A stretch of DNA of 64,000 bases from Clostridiales bacterium (GTDB lineage Bacteria > Bacillota > Clostridia > Lachnospirales > Cellulosilyticaceae). Below are positions 17,094 to 26,271 of this stretch, one piece after another. The DNA lies in contig DYCF01000007.1 in NCBI GenBank assembly GCA_019418225.1, positions 1 through 64,000 of the forward strand, given 5' to 3'. Every line of letters starts with the position of its first letter. Position 1 is the first letter of the stretch. Under the pieces are notes generated by a model. The model ran no database searches. It was not told where the DNA came from and worked only from the letters and a program-made list of their open reading frames with translations. A program made the position numbers and the translations under genes.

Positions 17094-18395
17094 ATGATGA
17101 ATTTTTTAAAGATTATTGGTTTGAGTTTAGAATGTGCTTTTTGTATGGGGATTATTACGAGGGTGTTTTTAGAAAGGAGTAAGATTACTTTTGAACGAAC
17201 GTTGTTTTATGGCAGCATAGGAATCATAGGAACTATATTTATTCATTTTAATGTAGCAGATGCCGAGAGTGCAGAAATTCTTATATATGCGGCGTGGGCA
17301 TTGCTGATTGTGTGCTTTATTTATAAGGGTGGTGTATTTTACAAAGCCTGGGCTATATGGGTTGCGAATATGATTATGTATATGGCCATAGGGATTGTGG
17401 ACTTAATTGTACGTGTTATATTTATGCAGCTACTTGGATTTTCGCTAGCAAGGATGCAAGTCGTAGAGAATTACTTTTGGATCCCAGAGGTAATAGGCGC
17501 CATAGCTGGTGTATATATATTTAAGAAGACGCCTTTTTATTATAAAGATAAAGTGTGTTATAAGCAGCTGCCAATCATGAAAAAAATTATAATATTAGTC
17601 ATTATGACGGGCGTAGGTGCTGTTGTACAAGCTAGTGTACTTGCACTAGATGGTGATGTAGCAGGTATTGCAAAAGGAAGTATTAAGGCATTTGTGAGGA
17701 TCTATGCAGGGATTTTTGCAAGTGTATATTTAATTTTTGAAACGTATAAGGATATTCATAAGACGTATAACAATAGGGAGGAGTTGCTCATTAATAGCTT
17801 TTCCAAAAAGCAGGTAAAGACGGCTCAGCAAATGGAGAAGGTAGATAAGCAGCATCAATTGACTAAGGAAAACTTACATAAACAAGTGGTTCATTTAGCA
17901 GAAGCAGCGAATGAGGCGGGTCTGGAAGGGGTTCGGAATTATGCAGAACAAATAGCTATGACAGTAGAGCCAATGAATCAGGAATTTTTATTGACAGGCC
18001 ATAGTGTACTAGATGCAGTATTAAAGGAGAAATATATTGCAGCACAGGAAAAAGGAATTAAGCTTGCAAATAAGATTAGCATTCCTGATTATGTGACATT
18101 AAGCAGTACAGATTTAAGTATTATTGTGGGGCAAACTTTAGATTATGCGATTAGAAGTTGTGAGGAAGTAAAAGGAGAAAAAAGTATTAAAGTAGAAGGT
18201 GTTTGGTACAAGGGATATATCATATTAAAGGTATGGTATAGTACCTTAAATGGGGAAGTAGAAGAAAAGATAAAGTGTAGGCAATCTGAGATTGGTATAG
18301 TACAGAAATATATTTTAAAGTATGAGGGAGATCTTAAAGAGAGTATAGAGGCATGTAAGCATAAGGTAGAGATTAGCTTTAATGCAACAAGATAG
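17094..18395 (+). CDS. AgrC-like pseudokinase 1
   Basis: About 433 residues: roughly 200 residues of membrane helices, a coiled linker starting NSFSKKQ, then a GHKL-like domain. The catalytic features are gone. There is no H-box His at the expected place (ENLHKQVVHLAEAAN). The N-box reads GQTLDYAIRSCEEV where the intact kinase has SNSIDNAIEACERI. The G-box is decayed (EIGIVQKYILKYEG). The start is uncertain. ATG 17094 or 17097 is chosen over TTG 17067; the strong aaggggaa site is better placed for a five-codon mini-ORF (17083-17097) that ends on this ATG, suggesting translational coupling. First of four tandem relatives. Confidence 0.8.
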   Translation: MMNFLKIIGLSLECAFCMGIITRVFLERSKITFERTLFYGSIGIIGTIFIHFNVADAESAEILIYAAWALLIVCFIYKGGVFYKAWAIWVANMIMYMAIGIVDLIVRVIFMQLLGFSLARMQVVENYFWIPEVIGAIAGVYIFKKTPFYYKDKVCYKQLPIMKKIIILVIMTGVGAVVQASVLALDGDVAGIAKGSIKAFVRIYAGIFASVYLIFETYKDIHKTYNNREELLINSFSKKQVKTAQQMEKVDKQHQLTKENLHKQVVHLAEAANEAGLEGVRNYAEQIAMTVEPMNQEFLLTGHSVLDAVLKEKYIAAQEKGIKLANKISIPDYVTLSSTDLSIIVGQTLDYAIRSCEEVKGEKSIKVEGVWYKGYIILKVWYSTLNGEVEEKIKCRQSEIGIVQKYILKYEGDLKESIEACKHKVEISFNATR

Positions 18396-18423
18396 AAAAA
18401 TATAGAGATAATAGGTGATAGAG

Positions 18424-19746
18424 ATGGTGGGAATCTTAACCTGGAATTTGGATGAATGTATAATGTGGGTGCTTTATTTTTTTGGAAGCATGATTTTAAG
18501 TAGTGTATTCTTTGAAAAGAATAGATTTGATTTAAAAAGAGTGGTAGTACATTTAAGTTTAGTTACTATAGGCGTTATTTTGTATATAATGTTTTCTCAC
18601 TGTAAAAGAGTTCTAGCAGTTATTATATGTATCATATTAGTGGACATGTTTTATAAAGGAAAGTATAAGTGTAAGCTATGGGCGATTTGCATAACCCAGT
18701 GCGTATATTTTATTATTTTTTCATTTATATGGGTACTGTGTGATTATATAGGGAAGCAGTTGGATATTAGGGTGTTACAGGTAATGAGTATTTCTGGAAT
18801 TGTGACTATAGCCATATGTATTGTTATTATCAAAATCTTTAAAGGCTCATTTTTATATTATAAGAATAAGAATTTATATGAGAGTATAACTTGGGGACGA
18901 GGAGGATTTTATATTATTGTAAGTATAGCGGTTACTTTAACAGCTAATTTGAGCGTTAGGATTTATTGGGAGGGAATGGCTTTTCGTGGTGGAGATGTGA
19001 GAATTGCCCTTGTAGGTTATACAGCTTTATTTGGTGTTATTATATGTTATTTAAATAGCCGTAAGATAGCAACGCAGGAATGTGAGGAAGAAGAGGCTGC
19101 ATTAATTAATAGCTTTTCTGAAAAGCAAATAGAGGCTTATAAACGCTTGGAACGTTTAGAGCGGGAGGGTAAATTTGTAGAGACAGAGTTAGAAGAGAAA
19201 ATTACCAAGCTGATGGGGGTTGCAGAAGAGGAGGATTTAGTTTATGTAAAGCCTTATGTAGATGAAATACAAAGACAGCTGAGACATGAGAGCAATTATA
19301 TTTTAACAGGGAATACGATTGTAGATTCTATTATAAATGAGAAGTATAAATTAGCGTGTGACAAACATGTGTTTATCAGCGTTAATATTAGTTTGCCAGA
19401 AGAAATTGCGGTAGAGGTAGGGGACTTATGTTTAATAATAGGAAATAGTATAGATTATGCGCTAGAAGCCTGTGAGCATATTAGTCTGGGAAAGGGTAGT
19501 AAAATTAAGATTCAAGGGATGTTATATAAAGGATATATACTCTTTAGAATCTGGTTTAGTAAAGCTAGGAGTCTAGAAAATGAAGAACATTTAAGTGTAG
19601 AAGAAGAAACAAGAAGTGCTACCCAAAATGATATATATGGTTTAGGGGCAGTTGCTAAATGTCTTGAGAAGTATGATGGAACACTTCAGTTTTATACAGA
19701 AGGTAAATGGCATAAGTTAGAGTTTTGTTTTAATACAGTAAAGTAG
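18424..19746 (+). CDS. AgrC-like pseudokinase 2
   Basis: About 440 residues with the same plan as its neighbours: about six membrane helices (to residue 220), linker LINSFSEKQIEAYKRLE, and a GHKL-like end. It keeps more family sequence than paralogue 1 (ILTGNTIVDSIINEKY, LCLIIGNSIDYALEACEHI, YGLGAVAKCLEKYDG). It still lacks the H-box His, and the Mg-binding Asn of the N-box is Tyr (IDYA for IDNA). ATG 18424 has aggtga five bases upstream; GTG 18415 is an alternative. The gap to the previous gene is only 28 bases, so the two are probably co-transcribed, and a terminator follows. Confidence 0.8.
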   Translation: MVGILTWNLDECIMWVLYFFGSMILSSVFFEKNRFDLKRVVVHLSLVTIGVILYIMFSHCKRVLAVIICIILVDMFYKGKYKCKLWAICITQCVYFIIFSFIWVLCDYIGKQLDIRVLQVMSISGIVTIAICIVIIKIFKGSFLYYKNKNLYESITWGRGGFYIIVSIAVTLTANLSVRIYWEGMAFRGGDVRIALVGYTALFGVIICYLNSRKIATQECEEEEAALINSFSEKQIEAYKRLERLEREGKFVETELEEKITKLMGVAEEEDLVYVKPYVDEIQRQLRHESNYILTGNTIVDSIINEKYKLACDKHVFISVNISLPEEIAVEVGDLCLIIGNSIDYALEACEHISLGKGSKIKIQGMLYKGYILFRIWFSKARSLENEEHLSVEEETRSATQNDIYGLGAVAKCLEKYDGTLQFYTEGKWHKLEFCFNTVK

Positions 19747-19752
19747 CATAAT

Positions 19753-19804
19753 AAACAGTCTCTAGAAGGTAATGTCGTTAGATTTCTAGAGACTGTTTTT
19801 TTCT
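19753..19804 (+). terminator. Terminator after pseudokinase 2
   Basis: A 14-bp stem aacagtctctagaa/ttctagagactgtt ends in a T run. It splits the four pseudokinase genes into two transcription units of two. Confidence 0.93.
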
Positions 19805-19852
19805 AGATTTCATATACTAGATTCCGTATAAAAGAAAGAAGAGAAGCAGAGA

Positions 19853-19921
19853 ATGGAAAGATTTTGTTTATCATGTGTTAAAAACTGGATTAAGCTGAGT
19901 TTAAAAATTAAGTCAAATTAA
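19853..19921 (+). CDS. Possible 22-residue cationic peptide
   Basis: A short open frame starting at ATG 19853 encodes a 22-residue Lys-rich peptide with a CxxC pair (MERFCLSCVKNWIKLSLKIK, then two more residues). It would form an amphipathic helix. The ribosome site is weak (agaagagaagcag). It sits alone between a terminator and pseudokinase 3, where a signal peptide gene might be expected, but it could be chance. Confidence 0.2.
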   Translation: MERFCLSCVKNWIKLSLKIKSN

Positions 19922-20029
19922 ATATAATATATTTATAAGCTAAAAAACTGATGATTTAGAAAAAATAAAGTAAATATAGAGTGAAAATAAAGTAAATCTA
20001 AAGAAACTAAGGTTAAAGGGGCTGATGAA

Positions 20030-21346
20030 GTGGTAGCAGTGCTAGGATTTATATTTCGTACCTTAATAATATGCACCTTATATACAGGCGAGTTATTTGT
20101 ACTTACTGATTTATTTATGCCACATGCTAAATGGCGACTAAAGAGAGGCTTAGGACATGGTGTTATATTATTAGCACTGTATAGTTATCTGATTTATAAG
20201 TATGGTATGAGTGATGATTTGTGGTATGTAGGTCTTAGTGCTTTTGTGATTAATAACTTTTTACATGAAGGTAAGCTTAAGACACGTATATGGGTATTCT
20301 TTGTATCGTATGCAATTTCTGTAGGTGGAGAAGGCATTGTGTGCATTCTACTAGATCAGTTATATATGGCTGTGGGATATGAAGGGACGAGTTGGATACT
20401 AGATGATGTCGTACCTCATTTAAGTGCATTTTTAGTAGCTGTAGGAACAAGTAGTTTATTGAAAAAAACACCACTATATCATAAGAACTTATATATTTAT
20501 AATGATTTAACGAAGCTCAAAGTTATAGGACTTGCTTTAATTGGTGTGATTTATGCTGTGATTTTTAATACGATAAGTATTATGTATATATATGAGGAGA
20601 ATGTACAATTAGCATCAACTGTTATTTTCTTTGGTGTATATTTTACTTTGTTTCTTGTTGTCCTTGCAGTACTTCATAATTACTTTAGCTTAAAGAAACA
20701 GCATTCTTTTAGAGAAGATGGCATATTAAATAGGTTATTTGAAAAGCACATAGATGCCTATAGCCACTTAGAGGAAGCAGATAGAGTAAGTGAAAGTATA
20801 AAAGAAGAAATTGAAAAGGAAATCGAAGCGTTAACGCATTTAGTAGGGGAATCAGAAAGCAAAACACTCTTGCCTTATATAGAAAACATTAAAAAGCGTT
20901 TACAGCCCAATTTAACAAAGGTCATAACAGGTAATGAAATAGTAGATGCCATTTTACATGAAAAGGCACTAAGTGCAAAGGCATTAGGCATTGATTTTGA
21001 GACTAATGTGAGTATACCGAATACATTAAAATTAAATATCGTAGATTTATGCATTATCATAGATTGTACGATGGACTATATCATAGCTGCTTGTCATAAG
21101 GGAGATAAGACAGAGAAAAAAATTAAAGTAAAAGGGGTATGGTTTAAGGGGTATTTAATGTTTGAAGTTTGGTATACATTAGATGAAGAAGAGAATATAG
21201 AAATCGGATATGCTCAATTGCCACATGAATTAGGAAGCGTTGTTAAATGCTTGAATAAGTATGATGGTGATATAGAAATTGCAGCAGAGAATAATGTAGG
21301 GAAAGTAGAATTGAACTTTAATACGGTGGGAGGCGTCACATGTTAA
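20030..21346 (+). CDS. AgrC-like pseudokinase 3, most diverged
   Basis: 438 residues: a membrane N-terminal half of about six helices, linker LFEKHIDAYSHLEE, and a GHKL-like end. No H-box His is found, and the N-box (IDCTMDYIIAACHKG) has lost the first Asn as well as the key one. The G-box region is ELGSVVKCLNKYDG. The GVWFKGYLMFEVWYT strand shared by all four paralogues is kept. The start is GTG with aaagggg nine bases upstream. The stop overlaps the start of the next gene by seven bases, so the two are translationally coupled. Confidence 0.8.
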   Translation: MVAVLGFIFRTLIICTLYTGELFVLTDLFMPHAKWRLKRGLGHGVILLALYSYLIYKYGMSDDLWYVGLSAFVINNFLHEGKLKTRIWVFFVSYAISVGGEGIVCILLDQLYMAVGYEGTSWILDDVVPHLSAFLVAVGTSSLLKKTPLYHKNLYIYNDLTKLKVIGLALIGVIYAVIFNTISIMYIYEENVQLASTVIFFGVYFTLFLVVLAVLHNYFSLKKQHSFREDGILNRLFEKHIDAYSHLEEADRVSESIKEEIEKEIEALTHLVGESESKTLLPYIENIKKRLQPNLTKVITGNEIVDAILHEKALSAKALGIDFETNVSIPNTLKLNIVDLCIIIDCTMDYIIAACHKGDKTEKKIKVKGVWFKGYLMFEVWYTLDEEENIEIGYAQLPHELGSVVKCLNKYDGDIEIAAENNVGKVELNFNTVGGVTC

Positions 21347-22692
21347 ATATAGTGGTAAGGCACATAATGATTCAGGGGCTGCTGTTTATGCTTATAGTAT
21401 TAAATAGTATAGTGTTAGGACAAGTATTTTTAGAGAAAAGTAAGATTACACTAAAAAGGACGTTCTTTCATCTATTGGCATTAGCAGGCATATGTCTAGT
21501 AATATGGGATAAGAGAGATAACTTGAATTTTTCATATATAGTAAGTGCCTTATCTATTGTTACAATGAGTTTAGTTTTTAGGGGGAAGGTAAGTCATAAA
21601 TTATGGGTTTATGTTGTTGTGAGTGATATTATATACACTTGTAATTTGTTTGCAGGTAAATTAATGAGAGTCATATTTAATATATCAAATTTAGAAATAC
21701 ATACAAATTTGCTAGTGATAGAAGGGTTAAGCACTGTACTCATTTTAATACTTATAAAATTATTTCAAGACATTGTATGTGAGCATCGGGTGAAAGATTT
21801 TGGGATGTCATCTAAAAGAAATTTGATGATTTTGGCCTTAGCGCTCATATATCTTTGTGTAATTGCAACTACGGATTATACGCTTAAAAATGGTAGTGGC
21901 ATTGTGACTAAATCGGTATTTCCTTTACTAGGAATATATATAGTAGCTATAGGTGGGGCATGGTGTGTATTAATGAGTCATCATAGTATTAAAGCAGTCT
22001 ATGAAGATAAAGAAAATACATTACAGAGAAATTTTTTTAAGAAACATCTCAGAACATATGCACAAATCAATAAGATTGAAAAGGAACAAGAAAGTTTGAA
22101 ACAAGAAGCAACCCAAGGTGTGAATGCATTACTTGAAGCAGTAGATGAGGAGAAGCTGGAAGAATTAAAGCCTTTAGTTGAAAAAATAGAGGATAAAATG
22201 AAATCTTGTAAACCTTATATTATAACGGGAAATACAATGTTAGATATGGTGATTAATGAGAAGTATGATACAGCATGTAAACATAATGTAGAGATGAAAG
22301 TGAATATTAGTTTGCCAGAGAAAACAGGAATGGGAACTGTTGATTTGTGTATGTTGTTAGGGAATACTTTAGACTATGCTTTAGAAAGATGCGAGCGTAT
22401 TGGAGAGGAAAGAGAAAAAAGCATTAGCGTAGAAGGTGTATGGTATAAAGGGTATTTAATGTTTAAGCTCTACTATACTACACCTAAGGAAGCATTAGAT
22501 AAGGCGGAAAATAATTCAAATAAGTTAATTAAGAAGGCTATAGAGCAGGATCCATATGGCATGGGAAGTGTGATAAAACATATCAGGAAGTACGAAGGAG
22601 AGTTAAGTTTACAAGAATGTGGATGGGGAGAAGAAAAGTTGACCTTTAGTTTAAATGCAGCAAATAGTTATTCAAAAGTATTTGGATATTAG
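21340..22692 (+). CDS. AgrC-like pseudokinase 4
   Basis: 450 residues with the family plan of membrane half, coiled linker (FFKKHLRTYAQINKIEKEQE) and GHKL-like end. Conserved segments are IITGNTMLDMVINEKYD, LCMLLGNTLDYALERCERI and PYGMGSVIKHIRKYEG. The N-box Asn is again Tyr and the H-box His is absent. ATG 21340 follows gggagg and overlaps the preceding gene. An intrinsic terminator follows the stop. It closes the signalling island. Confidence 0.8.
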   Translation: MLNIVVRHIMIQGLLFMLIVLNSIVLGQVFLEKSKITLKRTFFHLLALAGICLVIWDKRDNLNFSYIVSALSIVTMSLVFRGKVSHKLWVYVVVSDIIYTCNLFAGKLMRVIFNISNLEIHTNLLVIEGLSTVLILILIKLFQDIVCEHRVKDFGMSSKRNLMILALALIYLCVIATTDYTLKNGSGIVTKSVFPLLGIYIVAIGGAWCVLMSHHSIKAVYEDKENTLQRNFFKKHLRTYAQINKIEKEQESLKQEATQGVNALLEAVDEEKLEELKPLVEKIEDKMKSCKPYIITGNTMLDMVINEKYDTACKHNVEMKVNISLPEKTGMGTVDLCMLLGNTLDYALERCERIGEEREKSISVEGVWYKGYLMFKLYYTTPKEALDKAENNSNKLIKKAIEQDPYGMGSVIKHIRKYEGELSLQECGWGEEKLTFSLNAANSYSKVFGY

Positions 22693-22721
22693 GTGAAAGA
22701 ACTGAAAACGGTTAAATATTT

Positions 22722-22767
22722 AAGGGGTATCTCAAACTAGAGCATTGGTTTTGAGATACCTCTTGTT
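22722..22767 (+). terminator. Terminator after pseudokinase 4
   Basis: The stem aggggtatctcaaa/tttgagatacctctt is followed by a short T-rich tail. Confidence 0.85.
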
Positions 22768-22823
22768 ATATGTGTAAAAATGAATTAATATTTAGAATAT
22801 AAAGGTTAAAATCGAAAAATTAT

Positions 22824-23050
22824 AGAGAAACAAACTAAAACCTTGAAATATACATGTAGGCAAATAAGTTTCTCTCAATGATTTCACATAACTAAAAGCT
22901 ATGAATAACTAAATTTTATAAATGTGAAATCTATATAGAGAAACCAAGTAAGACCTTGAAATATACATGTAAGTAAATAGGTTTCTCCCAATGATTTCAC
23001 ATTGCTAAAGATTATGAATAACTAAATTTTATAAATGTGAAATCTATAAA
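22824..23050. repeat. 113-bp repeat, two tandem copies
   Basis: Two copies with a period of 113 bp (22824-22936, 22937-23050). Each contains two inverted pairs: gagaaac with gtttctc, and gatttcacat with atgtgaaatc, the latter around an aactaaattttataa segment. An inverted third copy lies at 29589-29700 and a fragment at 55564-55611. This fills the gap before the Dabb gene. It is mobile-element-like but encodes nothing. Confidence 0.85.
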
Positions 23051-23086
23051 ATTAGAAAACTTAAGGTATAAAGGAGAGAGAATGAG

Positions 23087-23392
23087 ATGATTAAGCATAT
23101 TGTAATGTGGCAAGTAAAAGAGCATGAGATACATGGAAGTAAAGAAGAAGTAATTAGCAAAATGAAAGTAGCATTAGAAGGTTTAAAAGGAAAGATTGAA
23201 GGGCTTTTAGAAATTGAGGTAGGGGGAAACTTTAATACAACTGATAGTGCTTATGATGTCGTACTATATTCAACATTTACAAATAAGGAAGCACTAGTAG
23301 GGTATCAAAATCATCCACTACATGTAGCAATCGGGCAAGAATTAGTAAGACAGGTTGCAATAAATCGTGCTGTAGTTGATTATGAAGTATAA
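23087..23392 (+). CDS. Dabb (stress-responsive A/B barrel) domain protein
   Basis: A 101-residue protein matching the dimeric alpha-beta barrel Dabb family throughout: the opening IKHIVMWQVKE, the central GLLEIEVGGNFN, then YDVVLYSTFTNKEALVGYQNHPLHVA. A good aaaggagag site precedes the ATG. Family members are mostly small cytosolic proteins of unclear role, some linked to stress or to polyketide cyclisation. It is a single-gene unit between the 113-bp repeats and a DnaA-box cluster, so context adds nothing to its function. Confidence 0.85.
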   Translation: MIKHIVMWQVKEHEIHGSKEEVISKMKVALEGLKGKIEGLLEIEVGGNFNTTDSAYDVVLYSTFTNKEALVGYQNHPLHVAIGQELVRQVAINRAVVDYEV

Positions 23393-23438
23393 ACAACATT
23401 TCCACAAGTAGAGCTTGTTCAAATAACGTAAAATCAAG

Positions 23439-23528
23439 TTATGCACAAAGTTATACACATTATCCACAGGTTGATTCGGAGTTGCATTGAGGCTTATGTC
23501 AACAGAAAAGATGATAAACTGTGGATAA
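23439..23528. promoter_or_regulatory. DnaA-box cluster
   Basis: Four matches to the DnaA box TTATNCACA lie within 90 bp: TTATGCACA (23439-23447), TTATACACA (23451-23459), TTATCCACA (23460-23468), and a reverse-strand TTATCCACA (23520-23528). Two are exact consensus. Such clusters titrate DnaA or control genes in Bacillus-type bacteria. No dnaA or dnaN is nearby, so this is not the usual oriC setting. Confidence 0.6.
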
Positions 23529-23636
23529 GTGTATTTAAGTGTCAGAAATCCTATATATAAAGGGGTTTAAATAGAAAATACAAGTTTGTAGAATTAGATT
23601 AGGAGAGTTTGTTACATAAAATAATATAAAAACTTA

Positions 23637-23665
23637 TTGACTATAAATTCATATGTATGTATAAT
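23637..23665 (+). promoter_or_regulatory. Sigma-A promoter of the amino-acid ABC importer
   Basis: TTGACT, a 17-bp spacer and TATAAT make a near-consensus promoter about 97 bases before the solute-binding protein gene. Confidence 0.8.
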
Positions 23666-23762
23666 TATTCATAGATATTAACATAAAAATCAATAAAAAT
23701 ATAAATATTAAAGAATTTTTGGATTGAAGTAAGAATAAATAACTATTAAAGGGGCGATTAAA

Positions 23763-24548
23763 ATGAAAAAAAGTAAATTATTAAAAATGATAACTGTATT
23801 AAGTACGAGTGCTTTACTTATGGGAATGTTAGCAGGATGTGGTAATCAAAGCGCTCAAACAAATGGTGAAGCAGGAAGCGGTAAAGACTATATTATAATG
23901 GGAACAAATGCTGAATTTGAACCATTTGAATATCGTGAAGGAACAGAAATTGTAGGATTGGATGTAGAAATCGGTAAAGCTATTGCTGAAAAACTTGGTA
24001 AAGAGTTAAAAGTTGAGGATATGGAGTTTAGTACATTATTAGCACAGTTAGATGCAGGCAGTGTAGACTTTGTAGCAGCAGGGTTATCTATAGATGAAGA
24101 AAGAAGTAAACAAGTAGACTTTTCAGATACATACTTCGAGTCTAAACAAGTTATTATCGTAAGAGAAAATAATACAGATATTCAAGTAGCAGAAGATTTA
24201 GCAGGTAAAACAGTTGGTGTACAGTTAGGGACAACAGGAGATAAATTTGTAAGCGATAATAAAGATATAACTTGTGTACCATTTGATAAAGGAGCACTTG
24301 CAGTAATGGACCTTGCAAATGGTAAAATTGATGCAGTTGTAATCGATGCAGAGCCAGCTAAACGTATGGTTGAAGCGCAAGGCGGATTAAAAGTATTAGA
24401 TGCACCATTTGTAGAAGAAGAATATGCTATAGCTGTTAAAAAAGGTGATGAAGCGCTTCAAAAAGCTATTAATGAAACTTTAGCAGAAATTAAAGCAAAT
24501 GGTAAATATGACGAGATTTATGCAAAATTCTTTAACGCAGCAGAATAA
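23763..24548 (+). CDS. Polar amino-acid ABC transporter, solute-binding lipoprotein
   Basis: A 261-residue periplasmic-type binding protein of family 3. It has a lipoprotein signal (LLMGMLAGC, lipidated Cys26) and a Gly/Ser-rich linker. The body has the usual landmarks: GTNAEFEPFEYREG, EIVGLDVEIGKAIAEKLGK, and DFVAAGLSIDEERSKQVDFSDTYF cut across its hinge. The ligand is probably a polar amino acid such as glutamine, cystine or arginine. The exact one cannot be told from sequence alone. Permease and ATPase genes follow in the same operon after a 118-base gap of AT-rich short repeats. Confidence 0.92.
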   Translation: MKKSKLLKMITVLSTSALLMGMLAGCGNQSAQTNGEAGSGKDYIIMGTNAEFEPFEYREGTEIVGLDVEIGKAIAEKLGKELKVEDMEFSTLLAQLDAGSVDFVAAGLSIDEERSKQVDFSDTYFESKQVIIVRENNTDIQVAEDLAGKTVGVQLGTTGDKFVSDNKDITCVPFDKGALAVMDLANGKIDAVVIDAEPAKRMVEAQGGLKVLDAPFVEEEYAIAVKKGDEALQKAINETLAEIKANGKYDEIYAKFFNAAE

Positions 24549-24647
24549 TTCGATAAAACGAGAATAATTAGATAAACCGAGAATAATTAGAAAAACCAAT
24601 AATAATTAGAAAAAACTAGAATGATTCAATAAACCGAAATAAAATAA
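24546..24647 (+). repeat. Short AT-rich direct repeats
   Basis: About five imperfect copies of a 19-20-base unit resembling ataattagataaaccgaga fill the gap between the binding-protein and permease genes. They may affect differential expression within the operon. Confidence 0.6.
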
Positions 24648-24666
24648 TTTAAAGTGAGGCAGCCAT

Positions 24667-25410
24667 ATGGAAAATTTCTTTTATAAATTATTAGGGCAAA
24701 AGACCTTTGATTTTTATGATACTTTTATAAATAATGCGTTTTATGAATTGATATTAAATGGTATTTTATGGACATTAGGCCTTACCATTATTGCTGCCTC
24801 AGTTGGTTTAATCATTGGGGTAGTGGTGGCACTAATTGGGTTTATTAAACCGAGTCGTAAAAGAGGGTTACTAGGTAAAGTGATTCGTGTGATACAAAAG
24901 ATTTTAAAATGGATTGCAAGTGCTTATGTCTATATTATTAGGGGAACACCTACTACAGTTCAAGTTATCTTTTTATGGACAGTAGTTTTTGCGGCAGTAC
25001 CCTCCGAATATCGTATTTGGGTAGGTGGGCTTGCCTTTGGGATTAATAGTGGCGCATATATGTCAGAACTTATCCGTGCGGGTATTCAGGGCATTGATAA
25101 GGGACAAATGGAAGCAGGACGTTCACTTGGTTTTACTTATGCACAAACCATGAAAAGCATTATCTTACCTCAAGCATTTAAACAGATGTTACCAGCTTTT
25201 GTAAGTGAATTTATCGTTCTTATTAAAGAGACTTCTATTGTAGGTTACATGGGTGGCATGGACCTGACACGTGCAGGAAATATCATTATCAGTAGGACAT
25301 ATAATGCAGTACAGCCTTTACTGATTGTAGCTATATGTTATTTAATCCTTACAGGAACACTTACATTCTTTATGAAACACTTAGAGAAAAAGTTGAACAG
25401 TAAAAATTAG
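24667..25410 (+). CDS. Polar amino-acid ABC transporter permease (HisM type)
   Basis: A 247-residue inner-membrane permease. It has about five helices and the conserved cytosolic EAA loop ([23 protein letters not shown]), the docking site for the ATPase. [16 protein letters not shown] is typical of the HisM/GlnP family. It probably forms a homodimer, since only one permease gene is present. Its start follows gtgaggcagccat. Next is the ATPase gene after 11 bases. Confidence 0.93.
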   Translation: MENFFYKLLGQKTFDFYDTFINNAFYELILNGILWTLGLTIIAASVGLIIGVVVALIGFIKPSRKRGLLGKVIRVIQKILKWIASAYVYIIRGTPTTVQVIFLWTVVFAAVPSEYRIWVGGLAFGINSGAYMSELIRAGIQGIDKGQMEAGRSLGFTYAQTMKSIILPQAFKQMLPAFVSEFIVLIKETSIVGYMGGMDLTRAGNIIISRTYNAVQPLLIVAICYLILTGTLTFFMKHLEKKLNSKN

Positions 25411-25421
25411 GAGGGGCAAAT

Positions 25422-26144
25422 ATGATTGAAATTAAAAACTTACATAAAAGCTATGGCGCTCTAGAAGTTTTAAAAGGCATAGACGACAGCGTGAAAAAAG
25501 GGGAAGTCGTTGTAGTGATTGGTCCTTCTGGTTCAGGAAAGTCAACTTATTTAAGATGTATTAATCAAATGGAAGAAGTAACATCAGGAAATATCTTTAT
25601 TAATAATGTGGATATCACAGATCCAGATGTAGATATTAATAAAATTCGCCAACAAGTAGGCATGGTATTTCAACACTTTAATTTATTTCCTCATATGACG
25701 GTTCTTGAAAATATTACGTTAGCGCCTATGAAGTTAAAAAAACTTTCAAAGGAAGAAGCAGACCATATTGGCATGGACCTTTTAAATAAGGTAGGACTTG
25801 CAGATAAAGCAGATGTTTATCCAAGTACCTTATCAGGAGGACAAAAACAACGTATTGCTATTGCTAGAGCTTTAGCAATGAAGCCAGAGGTTATGCTTTT
25901 TGATGAACCTACCTCAGCTTTAGACCCTGAGATGGTTAAGGAGGTACTAGAGGTTATTAAAGGTTTAGCAGAAGAAGGCATGACTATGATGATTGTTACA
26001 CATGAAATGGGCTTTGCAAAGGAAGTTGGAACAAGGTTGATTTTTATGGATGGTGGTAAAATTATAGAGCAAGGAAATCCAGCAGATGTCTTTGCGAATC
26101 CACAGCAAGAAAGAACTAAGTTATTCTTTAGCAAGGTATTATAG
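25422..26144 (+). CDS. Polar amino-acid ABC transporter ATPase (GlnQ type)
   Basis: A 240-residue ATPase with Walker [11 protein letters not shown]-loop [12 protein letters not shown], signature [15 protein letters not shown], Walker [14 protein letters not shown] and switch His in VTHEMGF. It energises uptake through the preceding permease. A taggagg-type site lies before the ATG. An intrinsic terminator closes the three-gene operon. Confidence 0.95.
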   Translation: MIEIKNLHKSYGALEVLKGIDDSVKKGEVVVVIGPSGSGKSTYLRCINQMEEVTSGNIFINNVDITDPDVDINKIRQQVGMVFQHFNLFPHMTVLENITLAPMKLKKLSKEEADHIGMDLLNKVGLADKADVYPSTLSGGQKQRIAIARALAMKPEVMLFDEPTSALDPEMVKEVLEVIKGLAEEGMTMMIVTHEMGFAKEVGTRLIFMDGGKIIEQGNPADVFANPQQERTKLFFSKVL

Positions 26145-26174
26145 AGAAATAGTCTATAAGATATAAGATTATAA

Positions 26175-26224
26175 ATAGAGGAATTATTGCACTGGAATAT
26201 AGTGTAATAATTCCTCTATTTTTC
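26175..26224 (+). terminator. Terminator of the amino-acid importer operon
   Basis: The stem tagaggaattattgcact/agtgtaataattcctcta is followed by ttttt. Confidence 0.92.
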
Positions 26225-26271
26225 ATATTATGCTAATAGAAATAATCAAAGTATAGTTTAAGGAGGATAAA

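Noticed and set aside
22824..23050. Possible CRISPR array
   Set aside because: Only two 113-bp copies, with no regular short repeats and unique spacers, and no cas genes nearby.
23439..23528. Calling the DnaA-box cluster the chromosomal origin
   Set aside because: No dnaA, dnaN or rpmH nearby, and no distinct AT-rich unwinding element pattern beyond general AT richness.
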